A stretch of DNA of 64,000 bases from Trichomonas vaginalis G3 (lineage: Eukaryota > Parabasalia > Trichomonadida > Trichomonadidae): NCBI RefSeq assembly GCF_026262505.1, contig NC_067207.1, positions 7,904,082 to 7,968,081 on the forward strand, read 5' to 3'. Shown piece after piece: positions 63,313 to 64,000 of the stretch. Position 1 is the stretch's first letter, and each line of letters starts with the position of its first letter. The notes under the pieces are model-generated. The model was not told the DNA's origin and searched no databases. It was given only the letters and a program-made list of their open reading frames with translations. Position numbers and translations under genes: made by a program.

Positions 63313-64000
63313 GGGGATTTGACGGAGTCAAATCCCCGCTCGCAAAAAGTGGACTTTACATGTCAAATTTTATATGCATGTAATGTCCACTTTTATGAGT
63401 TTTAGGAAGGAATTGGAAGCCATGAGTTACTGACATTTCATCAGTATCTCATAGCCTCCAATTCCTTCTTAAAATGGGAGAAACTTTGTCCGAATAGTTT
63501 AACATTCGGACAAAGTTTCTCCCATTTTAAGAAGGAATTGGAGGGTAAGAGATATACCATATGAATGTATATCTCTTACCCTCCAATTCCTTCTAGAAAG
63601 TGTCCAAACTTTGGGTTAATTGCAAACTATTAACCCAAAGTTTGGACACTTTCAAGTGGAGATGGAAGGCTTTGGGGTATATATTAATACAATATACCTC
63701 AAAGCCTTCCATCTCCACTACAAATGGGAGAAACTTTGTCCGAATAGTTTAACATTCGGACAAAGTTTCTCCCATCTTTCAATGTAATTGCTACCTGTGA
63801 GGTACTGACTTGAAGTCAGTGCTTCACAGGTAGCAATATCCAAAAATTTAAAAACATTTTATCAGTTCGTTAAAGAACTAGAGCCTCCTAGGTACTGAAC
63901 CAGAATCAGTGCCTAGGGGACTCTAGTGATCTATATAAATCTGAGAAACTTTGAGGAAATTGTTCGACATTTCCTCAAAGTTTCTCAGCAATTTAGCGAG
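63313..64000. repeat. Hairpin array, U5 (cut by window edge)
   Basis: Reverse complement of the 5302-6227 array, complete for the eleven hairpins from number 14 down to number 4, all arms as in U3. Confidence 0.85.

Larger units (their letters stand above)
62713..64000 (-). mobile_element. mariner transposon with hairpin array, U5 (cut by window edge)
   Basis: The terminal repeat GGGTGTCCAAAGGTGTG after TA, the transposase C-terminal half and most of the hairpin array are visible before the window ends. Confidence 0.9.

Noticed and set aside
1-64000. tRNA, rRNA or introns
   Set aside because: I found no cloverleaf, rRNA motif or trichomonad-type intron signals.

Overview
The window looks like nuclear DNA of a trichomonad, most probably Trichomonas vaginalis. 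It is AT-rich, its genes have no introns, stop codons often run into TAAA, and an initiator-like TCACTT lies a few bases before one ATG. A mariner (DD34D) transposon sits beside Maverick/Polinton-type viral structural genes and a host WD-repeat gene. The species is inferred from these traits, not from a database match.

The window is almost entirely copies of one composite unit of about 14.3-15.1 kb, here called U1 to U5. In unit orientation the order is: (1) a 36-residue tail of an Ig-like surface gene (+); (2) a WDR11-like WD-repeat gene (-), with an in-frame TGA at codon 58 in all four copies that can be read; (3) a Maverick-derived structural cassette, made of a 1143-residue basic/coiled-coil/Pro-Gln protein, a 535-residue probable double jelly-roll major capsid protein, a 139-residue antisense gene, a 193-residue protein and a 268-residue probable minor capsid protein; (4) a chimeric gene in which about 122 residues of a viral ORF run in frame into 115-residue glycosylation-rich repeats, a transmembrane segment and a short tail; (5) a mariner (-) whose transposase is split by a roughly 0.95 kb array of close-packed hairpins; then the tail of the next unit. 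No integrase, DNA polymerase B, packaging ATPase or protease is present.

Layout: contig I (1-12412) holds U1 in reverse orientation, with the start of the neighbouring unit's 1143-residue gene at 1-953. A 100-N gap follows (12413-12512). Contig II (12513-53280) holds U2 (12513-27690), U3 (27691-41919) and most of U4 (41920-53280). A second 100-N gap follows (53281-53380). Contig III (53381-64000) holds U5 up to the window end. The orientation flip at the first gap may be a scaffolding error.

U3 and U4 carry the clean viral genes. U2, the WDR11 copy of U3, and U5 contain many single-base deletions that look like residual consensus errors, so their 'pseudogene' status is uncertain. Units differ in surface-repeat number (3, 5, 2, at least 2, 4) and fall into two types (U1/U2/U4 and U3/U5), told apart by an E100G change in the 268-residue protein and by diverged surface repeats.

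The most unusual content is (a) the hairpin array inside the mariner, about 14 near-perfect palindromes separated by 0 to about 60 bases, with a degenerate inverted repeat at its ends, and (b) amplification of viral capsid genes together with a host gene and an in-frame viral/surface-protein fusion.
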